Below, one piece after another: positions 25,041-33,608 of a DNA stretch of 64,000 nt. Below the pieces are notes generated by a model, which searched no databases, was not told the DNA's origin, and saw only the letters and a list, made by a program, of their open reading frames with translations. Each line of letters starts with the position of its first letter. The stretch's first letter is position 1. The stretch comes from Longimicrobium terrae. Its GTDB lineage: Bacteria > Gemmatimonadota > Gemmatimonadetes > Longimicrobiales > Longimicrobiaceae. The stretch is from the NCBI RefSeq assembly GCF_014202995.1, contig NZ_JACHIA010000007.1, forward strand, positions 62,001 to 126,000. The letters are read 5' to 3'. The position numbers and the translations under genes are program-made.

Positions 25041-25574
25041 ATGATCAAGCGACTCACGATCGTACTGGCACTTGTGGCCGCCCCGCTGGCGGCGCAGCAG
25101 ACGGCGAACGTCCGCCCGGGCGACCTGGTGCGGTTCCGGCCCGGGCCGTCCGGCGTGTACCGGGTGGAGGAGGCCCGCCCCGGCGCCGTACTGGCGCGCC
25201 GCGAGGGGCGGGAGCCCGTGCTGGTGTCCGCGGATTCGGCCCGGATGCTCCGCGCGGCGGGGCGTGAGCCGCGGCTGCGTTCCGCCGGGCGCGGGCTGCT
25301 GATCGGTGCGTTGATCGGCGGTGCGGGCGGCGCGGTGCTGGGTGCCGCGTCGTTCGACGAGCCGGACTACGTGGCCGGTACGCCCAGCGCGGCGGCGGCG
25401 CTGGGCGGCGTCTGGTTCGGGGTGCTCGGCGCTGCCACGGGCGGGGTGATCGGCGCGCTGACGCCGCGAACGCGCTGGACCCCGGTACGGTCCGCGGCCC
25501 GCGGCACCGCCGCGGTGGTGCAGCCGACGGTGCGCGACGGCGGGGTGGGCGCCACGCTCACGGTCCGCTTCTGA
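25041..25574 (+). CDS. Exported glycine-zipper protein of unknown function
   Basis: The 177-residue protein has a signal peptide (MIKRLTIVLALVAAPLAAQQ). A beta-type domain follows with VRPGDLVRFRPGPSGVYRVE (about 24-85). Two Gly/Ala-rich hydrophobic segments (LLIGALIGGAGGAVLGAA, WFGVLGAATGGVIGAL) are typical of glycine zippers. The C-terminus ends in GATLTVRF, like an outer-membrane strand. The start at 25041 is chosen for the signal peptide. It is divergent from the ferritin-like operon and may share its control region. A terminator follows. Confidence 0.7.
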   Translation: MIKRLTIVLALVAAPLAAQQTANVRPGDLVRFRPGPSGVYRVEEARPGAVLARREGREPVLVSADSARMLRAAGREPRLRSAGRGLLIGALIGGAGGAVLGAASFDEPDYVAGTPSAAAALGGVWFGVLGAATGGVIGALTPRTRWTPVRSAARGTAAVVQPTVRDGGVGATLTVRF

Positions 25575-25597
25575 CCGGCGTTCGACCGAACGAAAAC

Positions 25598-25634
25598 AGG
25601 GCCGGCTCCCGTGCGGGGGCCGGCCCTTTCTGCA
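25598..25634 (+). terminator. Terminator after the glycine-zipper gene
   Basis: The inverted repeat AGGGCCGGCTCCCG...GGGGGCCGGCCCT is followed by TTCTG, 24 bases past the stop codon. Confidence 0.75.
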
Positions 25635-25733
25635 TTCTCGTCCACCCACTTTGCGCCGTCAGCGTTGGCGTGGATCGGCGGTGTATGATCACCGTTTGCG
25701 ACCGAAAACATGCGTCTGCCCCCACTCCGCCGA

Positions 25734-26267
25734 TCAGAGCGCGACGGCCGTTGGCGGAGCGTGCCTGGCGGGAAAGGCGCGCAGCAGGAGAATGCCGATC
25801 AGTGCATCCGTCGCAAACGGCGCCCATCGGCCAACGGCGATGCCGATGCTGAGATGGAAGAGGCTTCCAGCGAGGCACATCATCCATAGCGCCATGGTCA
25901 GGGCTCCCACGCCGGTTTCCACCCGGCGCGCCAGGGAGCGGCTGACGGTTTTTCGGTCCTGGCGGGCGATCCAGAAAAGCGCGGGGACTACGATCAGCAG
26001 GTGGAACCCGCCGATGAACAGCTGGCTCAGGAAAATCACCAGGCTCTCAGTGCAGACCAGCCCCGGCGTATCCAGGTCAAGCTCCCGGAAGCACGCCTCC
26101 TCTCCCCCGCTCATCCGCCAGCCTGCCCATACGCCCAGCGTAATGAGCACGGGCGGAAGCACGAGCAGAAGCACCGCCGCAATCGCGCGGTGGAGCCATG
26201 TGCGCCACCGCATGGACCGCGCGGCGTGGGATGGTTGATGACTGATGTGATCCCCGGGCGCGTTCAT
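25734..26267 (-). CDS. Four-helix integral membrane protein, function unknown
   Basis: The 177-residue protein has about four membrane helices: AIAAVLLLVLPPVLITLGVW, FLSQLFIGGFHLLIVVPALF, GALTMALWMMCLAGSLFHLS and FATDALIGILLLRAF. A Cys-containing loop (EEACFRELDLDTPGLVC) lies between the first two. A basic RQDRKTVSRSLARRVE segment lies on the cytoplasmic side. No family was recognised. The frame is open upstream to 27191; the start at 26267 was chosen because it begins just before the first helix, and 26216 is an alternative. It is divergent from the M23 peptidase gene. Confidence 0.62.
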   Translation of the reverse strand: MNAPGDHISHQPSHAARSMRWRTWLHRAIAAVLLLVLPPVLITLGVWAGWRMSGGEEACFRELDLDTPGLVCTESLVIFLSQLFIGGFHLLIVVPALFWIARQDRKTVSRSLARRVETGVGALTMALWMMCLAGSLFHLSIGIAVGRWAPFATDALIGILLLRAFPARHAPPTAVAL

Positions 26268-26447
26268 GGCTTCGGTGTGGCTGGGTTGTTGACGCGGATC
26301 ATGCCCGGGGTCGTGCCGGGTGCAAGCGCGGCACGCAAAGTGTGCAGGCGGATGGGGCGGGGAGACCATCGCGGGCGGAGCGCTATCTGAGGGCGCTCCA
26401 TCGCCTTCCGCATCCGGAAGGGGTCTCCGTCCCACGAAGGAGAACGG

Positions 26448-27053
26448 ATGCGGAATCGGCTTTCTCTGCGCGGCGCGTTCATCGCGGCCGCGCTCATCGA
26501 GTGCGGCGTGCTGATCGCGCTCGTGGCGTACCTGGCGCTCACGGACCGCGCCCTGCGGATTTCGGTGGAGCCGCGCACGGTTCCCGTCGTCGCGAGCACG
26601 GAGGGGCTGGTGATTCCCGTCGCGGGCGTGCAGGCGGCGGAACTGCGGAACACCTGGGGTGCCGCGCGCTCCGGCGGCCGCGCGCACAAGGGCGTGGACA
26701 TTTTCGCCAAGGAAGGCACGCCGGTTCTCGCCGCCGCGGCGGGCGTGCTGGTGAACCGCGACTCCAACGGCGTGGGCGGGCTTTCGCTTTACCAGCGCGG
26801 CGCGGACGGGCGCATCGTGTACTACTACGCGCACCTCAGCGGCACGCGGGCCGGCCTCAAGGTGGGCGACCTGCTCGCCCCGGGCGACGTCATCGGGTAC
26901 GTGGGCCGGACGGGAAACGTGAGCGGCGCCGCGCACCTGCACTTTGCCGCCTTTACCGTTACCGATCCCAACCGCTGGTGGCACGGCCGCGACCTCAATC
27001 CCTACGACCTGCTCAAGCCCGCCGCCGCACCGGCTGTCTCGCATCCAAAGTAG
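26448..27053 (+). CDS. Membrane-anchored M23 (LytM-type) metallopeptidase
   Basis: The 201-residue protein has one N-terminal membrane helix (about 10-31) and a LytM domain (about 55-190). The zinc ligands are H80 and D84 (AHKGVDIF) and H165 in HLHF. H129 (YYAHL) and H163 are the catalytic histidines. All are present, so it should cleave peptide cross-links in peptidoglycan in the periplasm. It lacks the long coiled coil of EnvC-type activators. An AAGGAG stretch lies about 8 bases upstream of the start. It is divergent from the membrane protein gene before it. Confidence 0.88.
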   Translation: MRNRLSLRGAFIAAALIECGVLIALVAYLALTDRALRISVEPRTVPVVASTEGLVIPVAGVQAAELRNTWGAARSGGRAHKGVDIFAKEGTPVLAAAAGVLVNRDSNGVGGLSLYQRGADGRIVYYYAHLSGTRAGLKVGDLLAPGDVIGYVGRTGNVSGAAHLHFAAFTVTDPNRWWHGRDLNPYDLLKPAAAPAVSHPK

Positions 27054-27405
27054 AATCGTCCACGCTCCGCCGGACAGCCTTTGGCGCCGATGCTGGCCTG
27101 CGGGGGTGTCGATGATCCGCGCCCCGACCCCTCCGTGCGGGCCCGGGGTGCCCCGAGCGCCTCGCCGGAAACCGAGCCGCGCCTCCCCCACCCCGCGGCC
27201 CCGGAACCCGGTGTGAGTTCTCCCCTCTCCGCGCTTCTGTTCAGACCGGCAGTTTGCACGGGGAGGGGCCGGGGGAGGGGCCTTCAGGCCCGGCGGAAAA
27301 CGACCTCTGCCGCAGCAGAGACCGCGCGGGTCTCGGGATGACGGGAAACGAAAGAGGGCCCCGCGAATCCGGCGGGGCCCTCTCGTCCTCGGCTGAAACC
27401 GCGCG
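27054..27405. other. Intergenic region with GC-rich repeat remnant
   Basis: This 352-base gap carries, near 27219-27295, a diverged relative of module A (CTCCCCTCTCCGCGCTTCTG ... GGGGAGGGGCCGGGGGAGGG). It ends in the terminator of the acyltransferase gene. No coding signal was seen. Confidence 0.4.
27351..27383 (-). terminator. Terminator of the acyltransferase gene
   Basis: A perfect 12-base stem AGAGGGCCCCGC / GCGGGGCCCTCT with a 7-base loop lies 23 bases past the stop codon. On the minus strand it is followed by TTCGTTTCCC. Confidence 0.8.
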
Positions 27406-28152
27406 TCAGGCGGTCTGCAGTTCGCGCAGCAGCCCGGCGCGCGCCTCCACGATCATCCCCCGCACGCGGTCGCGCAGGGCGGCCACGTCGTCCAGGGTGA
27501 GGTCGGTGGTTTCCACCGGCTCCAGCACGCGGGCAATGGCGTGCGCGCGGCCCATCACCCACGAGCCCTTGTTGAGCGCGGCGCGCGTCCCGGCCACCGC
27601 AATGGGCAGAATGGGGCACCCCGTCTCGATCGCCAGGCGGAAGGCGCCGTCGTGAAACGACTGGATCTCGCCGTCCTGCGAGCGCGTTCCCTCGGGCATG
27701 ATCATCACCGACACGCGCTTACCCAGCCGGTCGCGGCAGGCGTCCAGCGCGGCGCGGCGGCTGCCCACGTCGCCGCGGCGCACCGCGATGTCGCCGGCCA
27801 TGCGCATCATCCACCCCATCAGCGGGATCTTGAAGATGGCTTCCTTGCTCAGCCACTTCATCTCCCACGGCAGGTGCGAGATCAGAAAGATGTCGGCGAA
27901 CGACTCATGGTTGGCCACGGCCACGTACGGCCGGCGCGGATCGCGGATGCGGAACCCGGTGGTGCTGAAGTTCCACATGGGGTTCACCGCCGTCACCCAC
28001 ATGGCGGCGCGGCGAAACCAGCGGCCCACGGTGTAGCGGCCCGGATCGAACGGGACGGTGCACACGTAGACGATGGCCATCCACGGCACCCAGAGCAGAA
28101 TGACGATGGCGGCGTTCAGCCACACCCAGGCCGAGATCACTTGCTTGTTCAT
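27406..28152 (-). CDS. plsC: 1-acyl-sn-glycerol-3-phosphate acyltransferase family protein
   Basis: The 248-residue protein has an N-terminal membrane helix (about 8-32). The PlsC motifs follow: NHESFAD at 81-87 with catalytic H82 and D87, GDIAVRRGD at 120-128, PEGTRS at 153-158 and ILPIAVAG near 180. It should transfer an acyl chain to lysophosphatidic acid at the inner membrane. The start at 28152 (MNKQVISAW) is preferred; the frame is open to 28215. It stands between its own terminator and the zinc-finger gene transcribed in the same direction. The symbol is given by family only. Confidence 0.85.
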   Translation of the reverse strand: MNKQVISAWVWLNAAIVILLWVPWMAIVYVCTVPFDPGRYTVGRWFRRAAMWVTAVNPMWNFSTTGFRIRDPRRPYVAVANHESFADIFLISHLPWEMKWLSKEAIFKIPLMGWMMRMAGDIAVRRGDVGSRRAALDACRDRLGKRVSVMIMPEGTRSQDGEIQSFHDGAFRLAIETGCPILPIAVAGTRAALNKGSWVMGRAHAIARVLEPVETTDLTLDDVAALRDRVRGMIVEARAGLLRELQTA

Positions 28153-28362
28153 GCGGCGCTTTACACCCCAGTGGCCCAACGGTGCGAAAACGAAGCCGGC
28201 CCGCGTCCCTGGCATCCGCGCGAGCGGACGGGGAACGCGGGGTGCGGCGGCCGGCGGGCCGTGACGGAACGGTCCCGAGGCGTCGCACGGCCCCGGACCG
28301 GCCGGGGAACGTGCGAAGGGGAATCTGAGGCGGAGCGGGGTCGCGGGACAAGCCCGCGCGGG

Positions 28363-28725
28363 TCAGCCGCCGCGCGTGCAGGTGCTGCAGGCCAGCGTTT
28401 CCGGGAAGATGGAAAGCCGCTCAAAGGGAATGGGCGCGCCGCAGCCGTTGCATGAGCCGTACGATCCCTCTTCCAGCCGGTGCAACGCGGCCACGATCTG
28501 CTCCAGCTGCGCCTGCTCGCGCGCTTCCAGCTTCTTGGTGAACCCGGCGTTCTGCAGCGCCTCGATGCGGCTCAGCCGGCCCACGGTGTCCTGCTCCAGA
28601 TCGCGCGGGCGCGCGGCCTCGCCGCTGGCCTTGAGGCTGCGCTCCAGCTTGCACAGGCTGCGGAGCAGTTCGTCACGGATCATGTCGCGCTGCGCGGGGG
28701 CGAGCAGCTGCTCAACTACGGTCAT
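28363..28725 (-). CDS. DksA/TraR-type zinc finger protein
   Basis: The 120-residue protein has a long N-terminal coiled-coil-like helical pair (about 5-85, LEQDTVGRLSRIEALQ). A C-terminal DksA/TraR C4 zinc finger follows (CNGCGAPIPFERL ... ACSTC, about residues 95-118). Such proteins bind the secondary channel of RNA polymerase and tune transcription, often in stress or stringent control. Both CxxC pairs are intact. The coiled-coil tip motif DxxDxA of DksA is not present in that exact form, so it may be a DksA-like paralogue. The start at 28725 has a GAGG about 4 bases upstream. Confidence 0.85.
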   Translation of the reverse strand: MTVVEQLLAPAQRDMIRDELLRSLCKLERSLKASGEAARPRDLEQDTVGRLSRIEALQNAGFTKKLEAREQAQLEQIVAALHRLEEGSYGSCNGCGAPIPFERLSIFPETLACSTCTRGG

Positions 28726-29226
28726 GCGTCCTCGTGTGGTGCTGTGGTTCTGGCTCGCGAACGGCTCCGGCGGGCCGCCGCGCCCATCGCGGCGGTCCGG
28801 CTCCGTTCGTCGGATCGGGGGAATCAGTTTCCGGAAATCCGGGTCAGACGGGGGACACTTCCTCCCTGCGCTGTCACACGGCAAAGGACGGGGTCCACAC
28901 AACGAAACGTGCTCCGCCACCGCATCGGCTGCATGGCGGGGGCGCGGTGAAAACAGGTGAATCTCAAGGGATTTGCCGGGCCGGACAGTGCAGTGCCGCC
29001 GCGCGGCGCCGGGGAGGGCGCGTGCGGCGGGAACCGGTCAGAACCACCGTTCAGGCGGCGCCGCCGAGGACGTTCCGGCGCCATGGGCAATTCTCCTGCA
29101 TGCGGCGGGCCGCCAGATGTTCCGCCCGGAGCGCGCGCCGTTCTCTGCTCCTGCGCGGGCGCTTCGCGTATCAGATGATGAAAAACAACGCGCAACTGCC
29201 CGGCCCGTGACCGGAGGAACACGGGC
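28726..29226. other. Intergenic region with no recognisable feature
   Basis: This is a 501-base gap between genes on the same strand. It is GC-rich with some short inverted words (CCGCCGCGCGGCGCCG near 28993), but no gene, terminator with a T tract, or repeat-family module was seen. Confidence 0.4.
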
Positions 29227-29544
29227 TCAGACGCGTTCCAGAAAGACGTCGAACACCCCGCCGCACACGGCCGGGCTCCACGAAAACAGGTCTTCGGTCA
29301 GGTTGATGCGCAGCAGCCGGGGCTCGCCGGTGCGGATGACCTCGGCGGCGGCTTCAATGACCTCCGCCTCTCCGCATCCGCCACCCACGGTGCCGGTAAG
29401 CCCGCGCTCCGGATCCACCAGCATCTTGCTCCCCATTCCGCGCGGCGTGCTTCCCTTGCAGCGTACGATGGTGGCCAGCACGGTCTGCCGCCCTTCGCGC
29501 GCGGCCTGCTCGGCGGCGGTGAATACGGCCAGGTCCTCGTTCAT
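29227..29544 (-). CDS. Stand-alone XdhC/CoxI N-terminal domain protein
   Basis: The 105-residue protein matches the N-terminal domain of the XdhC/CoxI family (TVLATIVRCKGSTPRGMGSKMLVD, GTVGGGCGEAEV). That family helps load or sulfurate the molybdenum cofactor of xanthine-dehydrogenase-type enzymes. It keeps the GGGCGE cysteine but lacks the Rossmann domain found in full-length XdhC. A second XdhC with a Rossmann domain is encoded upstream at 32784, so the two may act as separate halves. It follows the zinc-ribbon paralogue without a gap (stop at 29545, start at 29544). No molybdoenzyme gene is in the window. Confidence 0.85.
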   Translation of the reverse strand: MNEDLAVFTAAEQAAREGRQTVLATIVRCKGSTPRGMGSKMLVDPERGLTGTVGGGCGEAEVIEAAAEVIRTGEPRLLRINLTEDLFSWSPAVCGGVFDVFLERV

Positions 29545-30540
29545 CTACGTCCGTTCGTTCAGGGCGTCGGGCAGGCGGTCGGCGATGTCGGCGATCTGCT
29601 CGGCCTCGCGCCACATGGCCTCCAGCGCAGCGAGTTCTCCATCCATCGCGCGGCGTTCGGATTCCTCGTTCAGCGCCATTTCGAACGCCAGCCGCTCTGG
29701 CGGCTGCTCGTACGCCAGCGAAAATCCCTCCTCCGCCGCGTTGCTGACGTACTCGCGCGGCGGGGTGTCCGCCAGCAGTTCCAGGGCGTCGTCCAGGGTG
29801 GACCGGCGGGCGCCGGACGCGTTGGCCATGGGCATCGCGCGGGTAATCATCCGCAGGGCCGCATCACCCTTCACCACCACTTCGGGAAGGCGCGGCGGGG
29901 CGGCGGTGGCGCCCAGAAAGTGCGGCCGGGGGGTGCGCGGAATGCGCAGCACCAGTCCGTCGCCGCGGACGGTGGGCTCCACCATCCCCGTACGTACCCG
30001 CTTCCAGCGCAGCACCTCGCCCGCGGCTGGACCATCGTCCACCTGGCCCATGATCCGCCGCTCGGCCAGCCAGTGCTGAAGGGCCTGTCCGCTGCCGGTG
30101 AACGCGCCCAGCGCCCAGAAGTGGAAGCCGGTGACGGCCAGCAGGATACCGAAGGTGGCGCCCGTGACGGCGACGGAGCCCGCCGCGAGCGACAGGTGCT
30201 GGAGGCGGCGACGGGCCATGGCCTGGCCGTAGCGCCACGCGGCCACCTCGCCCTCCAGCGCCTCACCGACGCGGATGAGGCGGGTTCCGTCACCCAGCTT
30301 CGCGATGCCGATGTTCTCCGACTGCACGCGGAGCCGCGTGTCGCGAAAGAGGCGTTCCGCGTCCTCGATCGCCTCCCACCTCTCCTCCAGCGGCGCCAGG
30401 TTCCACCGCGCGCACCTGCGGCACACCGTCCACAGCCGGCCCTTTTCGCCGTCGAACGCCAGCGTGCGCCCGACGGGAAAGCGCTCCAGCGCGTCATTGA
30501 ATCCCAGACGCGCCGAGCAGAAGATGCAGTTGCGGTACAT
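29545..30540 (-). CDS. Zinc-ribbon membrane protein, paralogue 1 of 3
   Basis: The 331-residue protein starts with a zinc ribbon (C5, C8, C40, C43, in CIFC and CRRC). A conserved segment follows (NLAPLEERWEAIEDAERLFR, QSENIGIAKLGDGTRLIRVG). Two hydrophobic segments (about 112-155, LAAGSVAVTGATFGILLAVT) and a C-terminal helical part ending MALNEESERRAMDGELAALE and EQIADIADRLPD complete it. I do not recognise the family. It is one of three tandem paralogues that share the N- and C-termini but differ in the middle. The XdhC-like gene follows directly. The position inside a MocA/XdhC cluster suggests a link to molybdenum hydroxylases, but this is only context. Confidence 0.75.
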   Translation of the reverse strand: MYRNCIFCSARLGFNDALERFPVGRTLAFDGEKGRLWTVCRRCARWNLAPLEERWEAIEDAERLFRDTRLRVQSENIGIAKLGDGTRLIRVGEALEGEVAAWRYGQAMARRRLQHLSLAAGSVAVTGATFGILLAVTGFHFWALGAFTGSGQALQHWLAERRIMGQVDDGPAAGEVLRWKRVRTGMVEPTVRGDGLVLRIPRTPRPHFLGATAAPPRLPEVVVKGDAALRMITRAMPMANASGARRSTLDDALELLADTPPREYVSNAAEEGFSLAYEQPPERLAFEMALNEESERRAMDGELAALEAMWREAEQIADIADRLPDALNERT

Positions 30541-30597
30541 GCCTTCAGCCGCGGTGGATCGGGATCGCGATGCTGTGGATCGTCATCGGGCGGATCG

Positions 30598-31692
30598 TCA
30601 CGCGCCCAGCCGCGGCGGATCGGATGCCGGGATGTCCGGCAGGCGATCCGCGATGGCGGCGATCTGCTCGGCTTCGCGCCACATGGCCTCAAGCGCGGAC
30701 AGTTCGCCTTCCATCGCGCGGCGCTCAGACTCCTCGTGCAGCGCCATTTCCAGCGCCAGCGAAATCACCGGATCGGGCCTGGCGTCCACGCCGCGAAGCA
30801 CGCCCACGGGTGCGCTGAAGGCGGCGGACCGGGGATCACCGCCGTTCAGCAGCAGGCGCCGGTGCGCGGTGTGGTTCAGGTACTCCGCCGCGGAACCCGC
30901 CGCGTGGAGCGCCTCCGCCGCGTCGTGCACGCGATGGGCGGGTGCGCCGTCCACGTTCACGTGCACCAGCGCGCGGCTCATGAGCGACCGTGCCTCGTCT
31001 CCGCGCAGCACCAGGGGACGGCGGCGGATGCGGTTCTGCACCGGGCCGCGGGCGGACGGGTCCACCTCTTCCACCGAGAACGGCAGGTGAAGCGCGATCC
31101 CGAGCCCGTCATCGGGGAGGTTGAACCACGCATCCTTGAGGTGGCTGCGGCGCAGCCGTACGCGCGCCGGTTCCCCCGCGATCCGCGAATCCACGATCCC
31201 CACCGTACGCAGGCCGCGCGAGTAGCGCAGCACCGACTTGTAAAAGTGATAGGTCTGAAACGCGCCCACCACTCCGATCGGCGCGGCGATGAATCCGGCG
31301 ACCGCCACGCCAAGCCCGATCACGGTTGCGGCGCCGCCGGCGACCATCGCGCGCTGATTGCGGCTGGCGATCTGGGAGCCGTAGCGCAACGCCGCCACCT
31401 CGCCCGCCAGCGCCTCGCCCACGCGGATGAGCCGCGTTCCGTCGCGCAGCTTCGCGACGCCGATGTTCTCGGACTGCACTCGCAGCCGCGTATCGCGAAA
31501 CAGGCGCTCCGCGTCCTCGATTGCCTCCCAGCGCTCCTCCAGCGGGGCCAGGTTCCACCGCGCGCACCTGCGGCACACCGCCCACAACCGGCCCTTCTCC
31601 CCGTCGAATGCCAGCGTGCGGCCGACGGGGAAGCGTTCGACGGCATCGTTTGATCCCAGCGCGGCCGAGCAGAAGATGCAGTTGCGGTACAT
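30598..31692 (-). CDS. Zinc-ribbon membrane protein, paralogue 2 of 3
   Basis: The 364-residue protein has the same zinc ribbon (C5, C8, C40, C43) and the QSENIGVAKLRDGTRLIRVG block as its neighbours, almost identical to paralogue 1 over the first 90 residues. The membrane part (about 105-150, AMVAGGAATVIGLGVAVAGF) and the middle region are divergent. The C-terminus again reads MALHEESERRAMEGELSALE. Its ATG shares one base with the TGA of paralogue 3 (TGATG), so the genes are translationally coupled. The function is unknown. A frame upstream is open to 31782 but overlaps paralogue 3. Confidence 0.75.
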   Translation of the reverse strand: MYRNCIFCSAALGSNDAVERFPVGRTLAFDGEKGRLWAVCRRCARWNLAPLEERWEAIEDAERLFRDTRLRVQSENIGVAKLRDGTRLIRVGEALAGEVAALRYGSQIASRNQRAMVAGGAATVIGLGVAVAGFIAAPIGVVGAFQTYHFYKSVLRYSRGLRTVGIVDSRIAGEPARVRLRRSHLKDAWFNLPDDGLGIALHLPFSVEEVDPSARGPVQNRIRRRPLVLRGDEARSLMSRALVHVNVDGAPAHRVHDAAEALHAAGSAAEYLNHTAHRRLLLNGGDPRSAAFSAPVGVLRGVDARPDPVISLALEMALHEESERRAMEGELSALEAMWREAEQIAAIADRLPDIPASDPPRLGA

Positions 31693-32744
31693 CAGCCGGG
31701 GAGGATGAGGCGCGGCGGATCGGACGGCGGCAGGTCCGGAAGCGCGTCGGCGATGCCGGCGATCTCCTCCGCCTGGCGCCACGCGGCCTCCAGCGCGCCC
31801 AGTTCGCCCTGCAGCGCGCGCCGCTCCTGCTCGTCGTGCAGCGCCATCTCCAGCGCCAGCGAGGCGATGGGCGTCAGCTGCCGGGCTTCCATCCCCTTGC
31901 GGCGCCCCAGCACGCTTTCCCGCCGCGCGGCGTCGCGCAGGTACGATTCGGCCCCGTCCGCGCGGCCCAGCAGTTCCACCGCGTCCGCCACCCGGTCGCG
32001 CGAGGCGCCCTTGCGGTTCACCTGCACCATGGCGCGCCCCAGCACCAGCCGCGCCTGCGCGTCGGGAAGCACCAGCACCTCCTCATCGGCAAAGCGCGGG
32101 CGTCCCCATCCGTCCGTCTTGCGGTCCTTGCGGCTCACGTCCGGCACGTGAAGCTCGATGCCGTCCGATCCCGGCGCGGCCAGCTGCGCGCCCAGCACGT
32201 GCCAGCGGCGGATGCTCACCTCGCGCCCGGTGGGCGATTCCGCCGCGCTCAGGCGGTGCACCACCCTGGTCGCCTGCTTTTCCTCGTACGCGTGCACGAA
32301 GACGCTCCACAGCCCCATCAGGCCGCCGCCCACGCCCACGGCCATCAGCCCGCTGACGGCGGCCAGCCCCAGCCCGCCGGCCGCGGCGCCGGCGATCAGG
32401 TAGCGGCGGCGGCGCGAGACGAGCTGGTCGCCGTAGCGCCACGCGGCCAGCTCGCCGGGAAGCGCCTCGCCCACGCGGATCAGCCGCGTGCCGTCGCGCA
32501 GCTTGGCCAGGCCCACGTTCTCCGACTGCACGCGGATGCGCGTGTCGCGAAAGGCCCGGTCCGCCTGTTCGATGGCTTCCCAGCGCTCTTCCATGGGCGC
32601 CAGGTTCCACCGCCCGCACCCGGTGCAGACGGCCCACAGCCGCCCCTTCCACCCGTCGAACGCCACGCGGCGCCCCACGGGAAAGGCTTCCAGCGCCTCG
32701 TTGGCGCCCAGGTCGGCCGAGCAGAAGATGCACGTGCGATACAT
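31692..32744 (-). CDS. Zinc-ribbon membrane protein, paralogue 3 of 3
   Basis: The 350-residue protein is the most divergent of the three. It keeps C5, C8, C40 and C43, the MEERWEAIEQADRAFRDTRI and QSENVGLAKLRDGTRLIRVG blocks, two Gly-rich hydrophobic segments (about 115-150) and the C-terminal MALHDEQERRALQGELGALE helix. It is the first of the three in transcription order, 39 bases after the XdhC gene. Tandem amplification with diverged central domains suggests recognition of different partners, which is an inference. No enzyme motif was found. Confidence 0.75.
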   Translation of the reverse strand: MYRTCIFCSADLGANEALEAFPVGRRVAFDGWKGRLWAVCTGCGRWNLAPMEERWEAIEQADRAFRDTRIRVQSENVGLAKLRDGTRLIRVGEALPGELAAWRYGDQLVSRRRRYLIAGAAAGGLGLAAVSGLMAVGVGGGLMGLWSVFVHAYEEKQATRVVHRLSAAESPTGREVSIRRWHVLGAQLAAPGSDGIELHVPDVSRKDRKTDGWGRPRFADEEVLVLPDAQARLVLGRAMVQVNRKGASRDRVADAVELLGRADGAESYLRDAARRESVLGRRKGMEARQLTPIASLALEMALHDEQERRALQGELGALEAAWRQAEEIAGIADALPDLPPSDPPRLILPG

Positions 32745-32783
32745 GGCCGCCTCCCGCGCGGTCCGTCGTTCAGCCGCCCCGCG

Positions 32784-33608
32784 TCACTCGCCGGGCCGGA
32801 TCCATCGTTCCGCCACCCGCTCGCGGTCGCGCAGCGGCTGGCCCGTCCCTCCCCGCCGCACCATCACGATTTCCGCCGCGATGGAAACGGCGATCTCGTC
32901 CGGCGTCTCGCCGCGCAGGTCCAGCCCGATGGGGGCGTGCACGGCGCGCAGCCGCTCGTCGTCGATCCCTTCGCGCACCAGCGACTCCAGCGCGGCGCGC
33001 GTACGCCGGCGGCTGCCGATCATCCCCACGTACGCGGGGCGCTCCGGCCGCCGCAGCACGTCGCGCAGCGCCTCGAAGTCGTACTTGTGGCCGCGCGTCA
33101 CCAGCACCAGGTACGATCCGCCGCCGATCTTCAACCCGCGGAACGGGTCGGTGAAGTCCGGCACCCGCACCTCGTCCGCCTCCGGAAAGCGCTCGCGGGT
33201 GGCGAACTCCGGCCGGTCGTCCAGCACGATGACGCGAAACCCCAGCATCGCCCCCAGGCGGCACAGCGGCCGCGCCACGTGCCCGGCGCCCAGGATCACC
33301 AGCTCCGGCGGGGGCAGGTGCGGCTCCACGTAGACCGTGCAGCGGATGCCGTCCGCCTCGATGTCGTGCGGGGCGGGGCGCGTCCCCGGTGCGAGGGCGG
33401 CCCGTGCGATACGGATGGCGGCCGCGTCGAGATTCGCGTTCCCCAGCGTGCCCTCGTGCGCGCTCGCCCACACGCAAAGCCGCTCGCCCGGCGCGGGTGC
33501 GCCGGGCGAGCCTCCGTGCAGCACGGCCACGCTGGCCATGGCCTGGCCGCCGTCCAGCGCCGCGCGCGCGTGCTCCAGCGCGCGGGCCAGGGTCAGGCGC
33601 GCCGTCAC
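32784..33608 (-). CDS. xdhC: XdhC family protein with Rossmann domain
   Basis: The 274-residue protein has a diverged XdhC N-terminal domain (about 1-95, MASVAVLHGGSPGAPAPGE) and a C-terminal Rossmann domain (ELVILGAGHVARPLCRLGAM, GMIGSRRR, APIGLDLRGETPDEIAVSIA). Family members bind molybdenum cofactor and mediate its sulfuration and insertion into xanthine-dehydrogenase-type enzymes. The GTG start at 33608 overlaps the TGA of the MocA gene. The GGGCGE cysteine of typical N-domains is missing here but present in the stand-alone N-domain at 29227. Confidence 0.88.
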   Translation of the reverse strand: MTARLTLARALEHARAALDGGQAMASVAVLHGGSPGAPAPGERLCVWASAHEGTLGNANLDAAAIRIARAALAPGTRPAPHDIEADGIRCTVYVEPHLPPPELVILGAGHVARPLCRLGAMLGFRVIVLDDRPEFATRERFPEADEVRVPDFTDPFRGLKIGGGSYLVLVTRGHKYDFEALRDVLRRPERPAYVGMIGSRRRTRAALESLVREGIDDERLRAVHAPIGLDLRGETPDEIAVSIAAEIVMVRRGGTGQPLRDRERVAERWIRPGE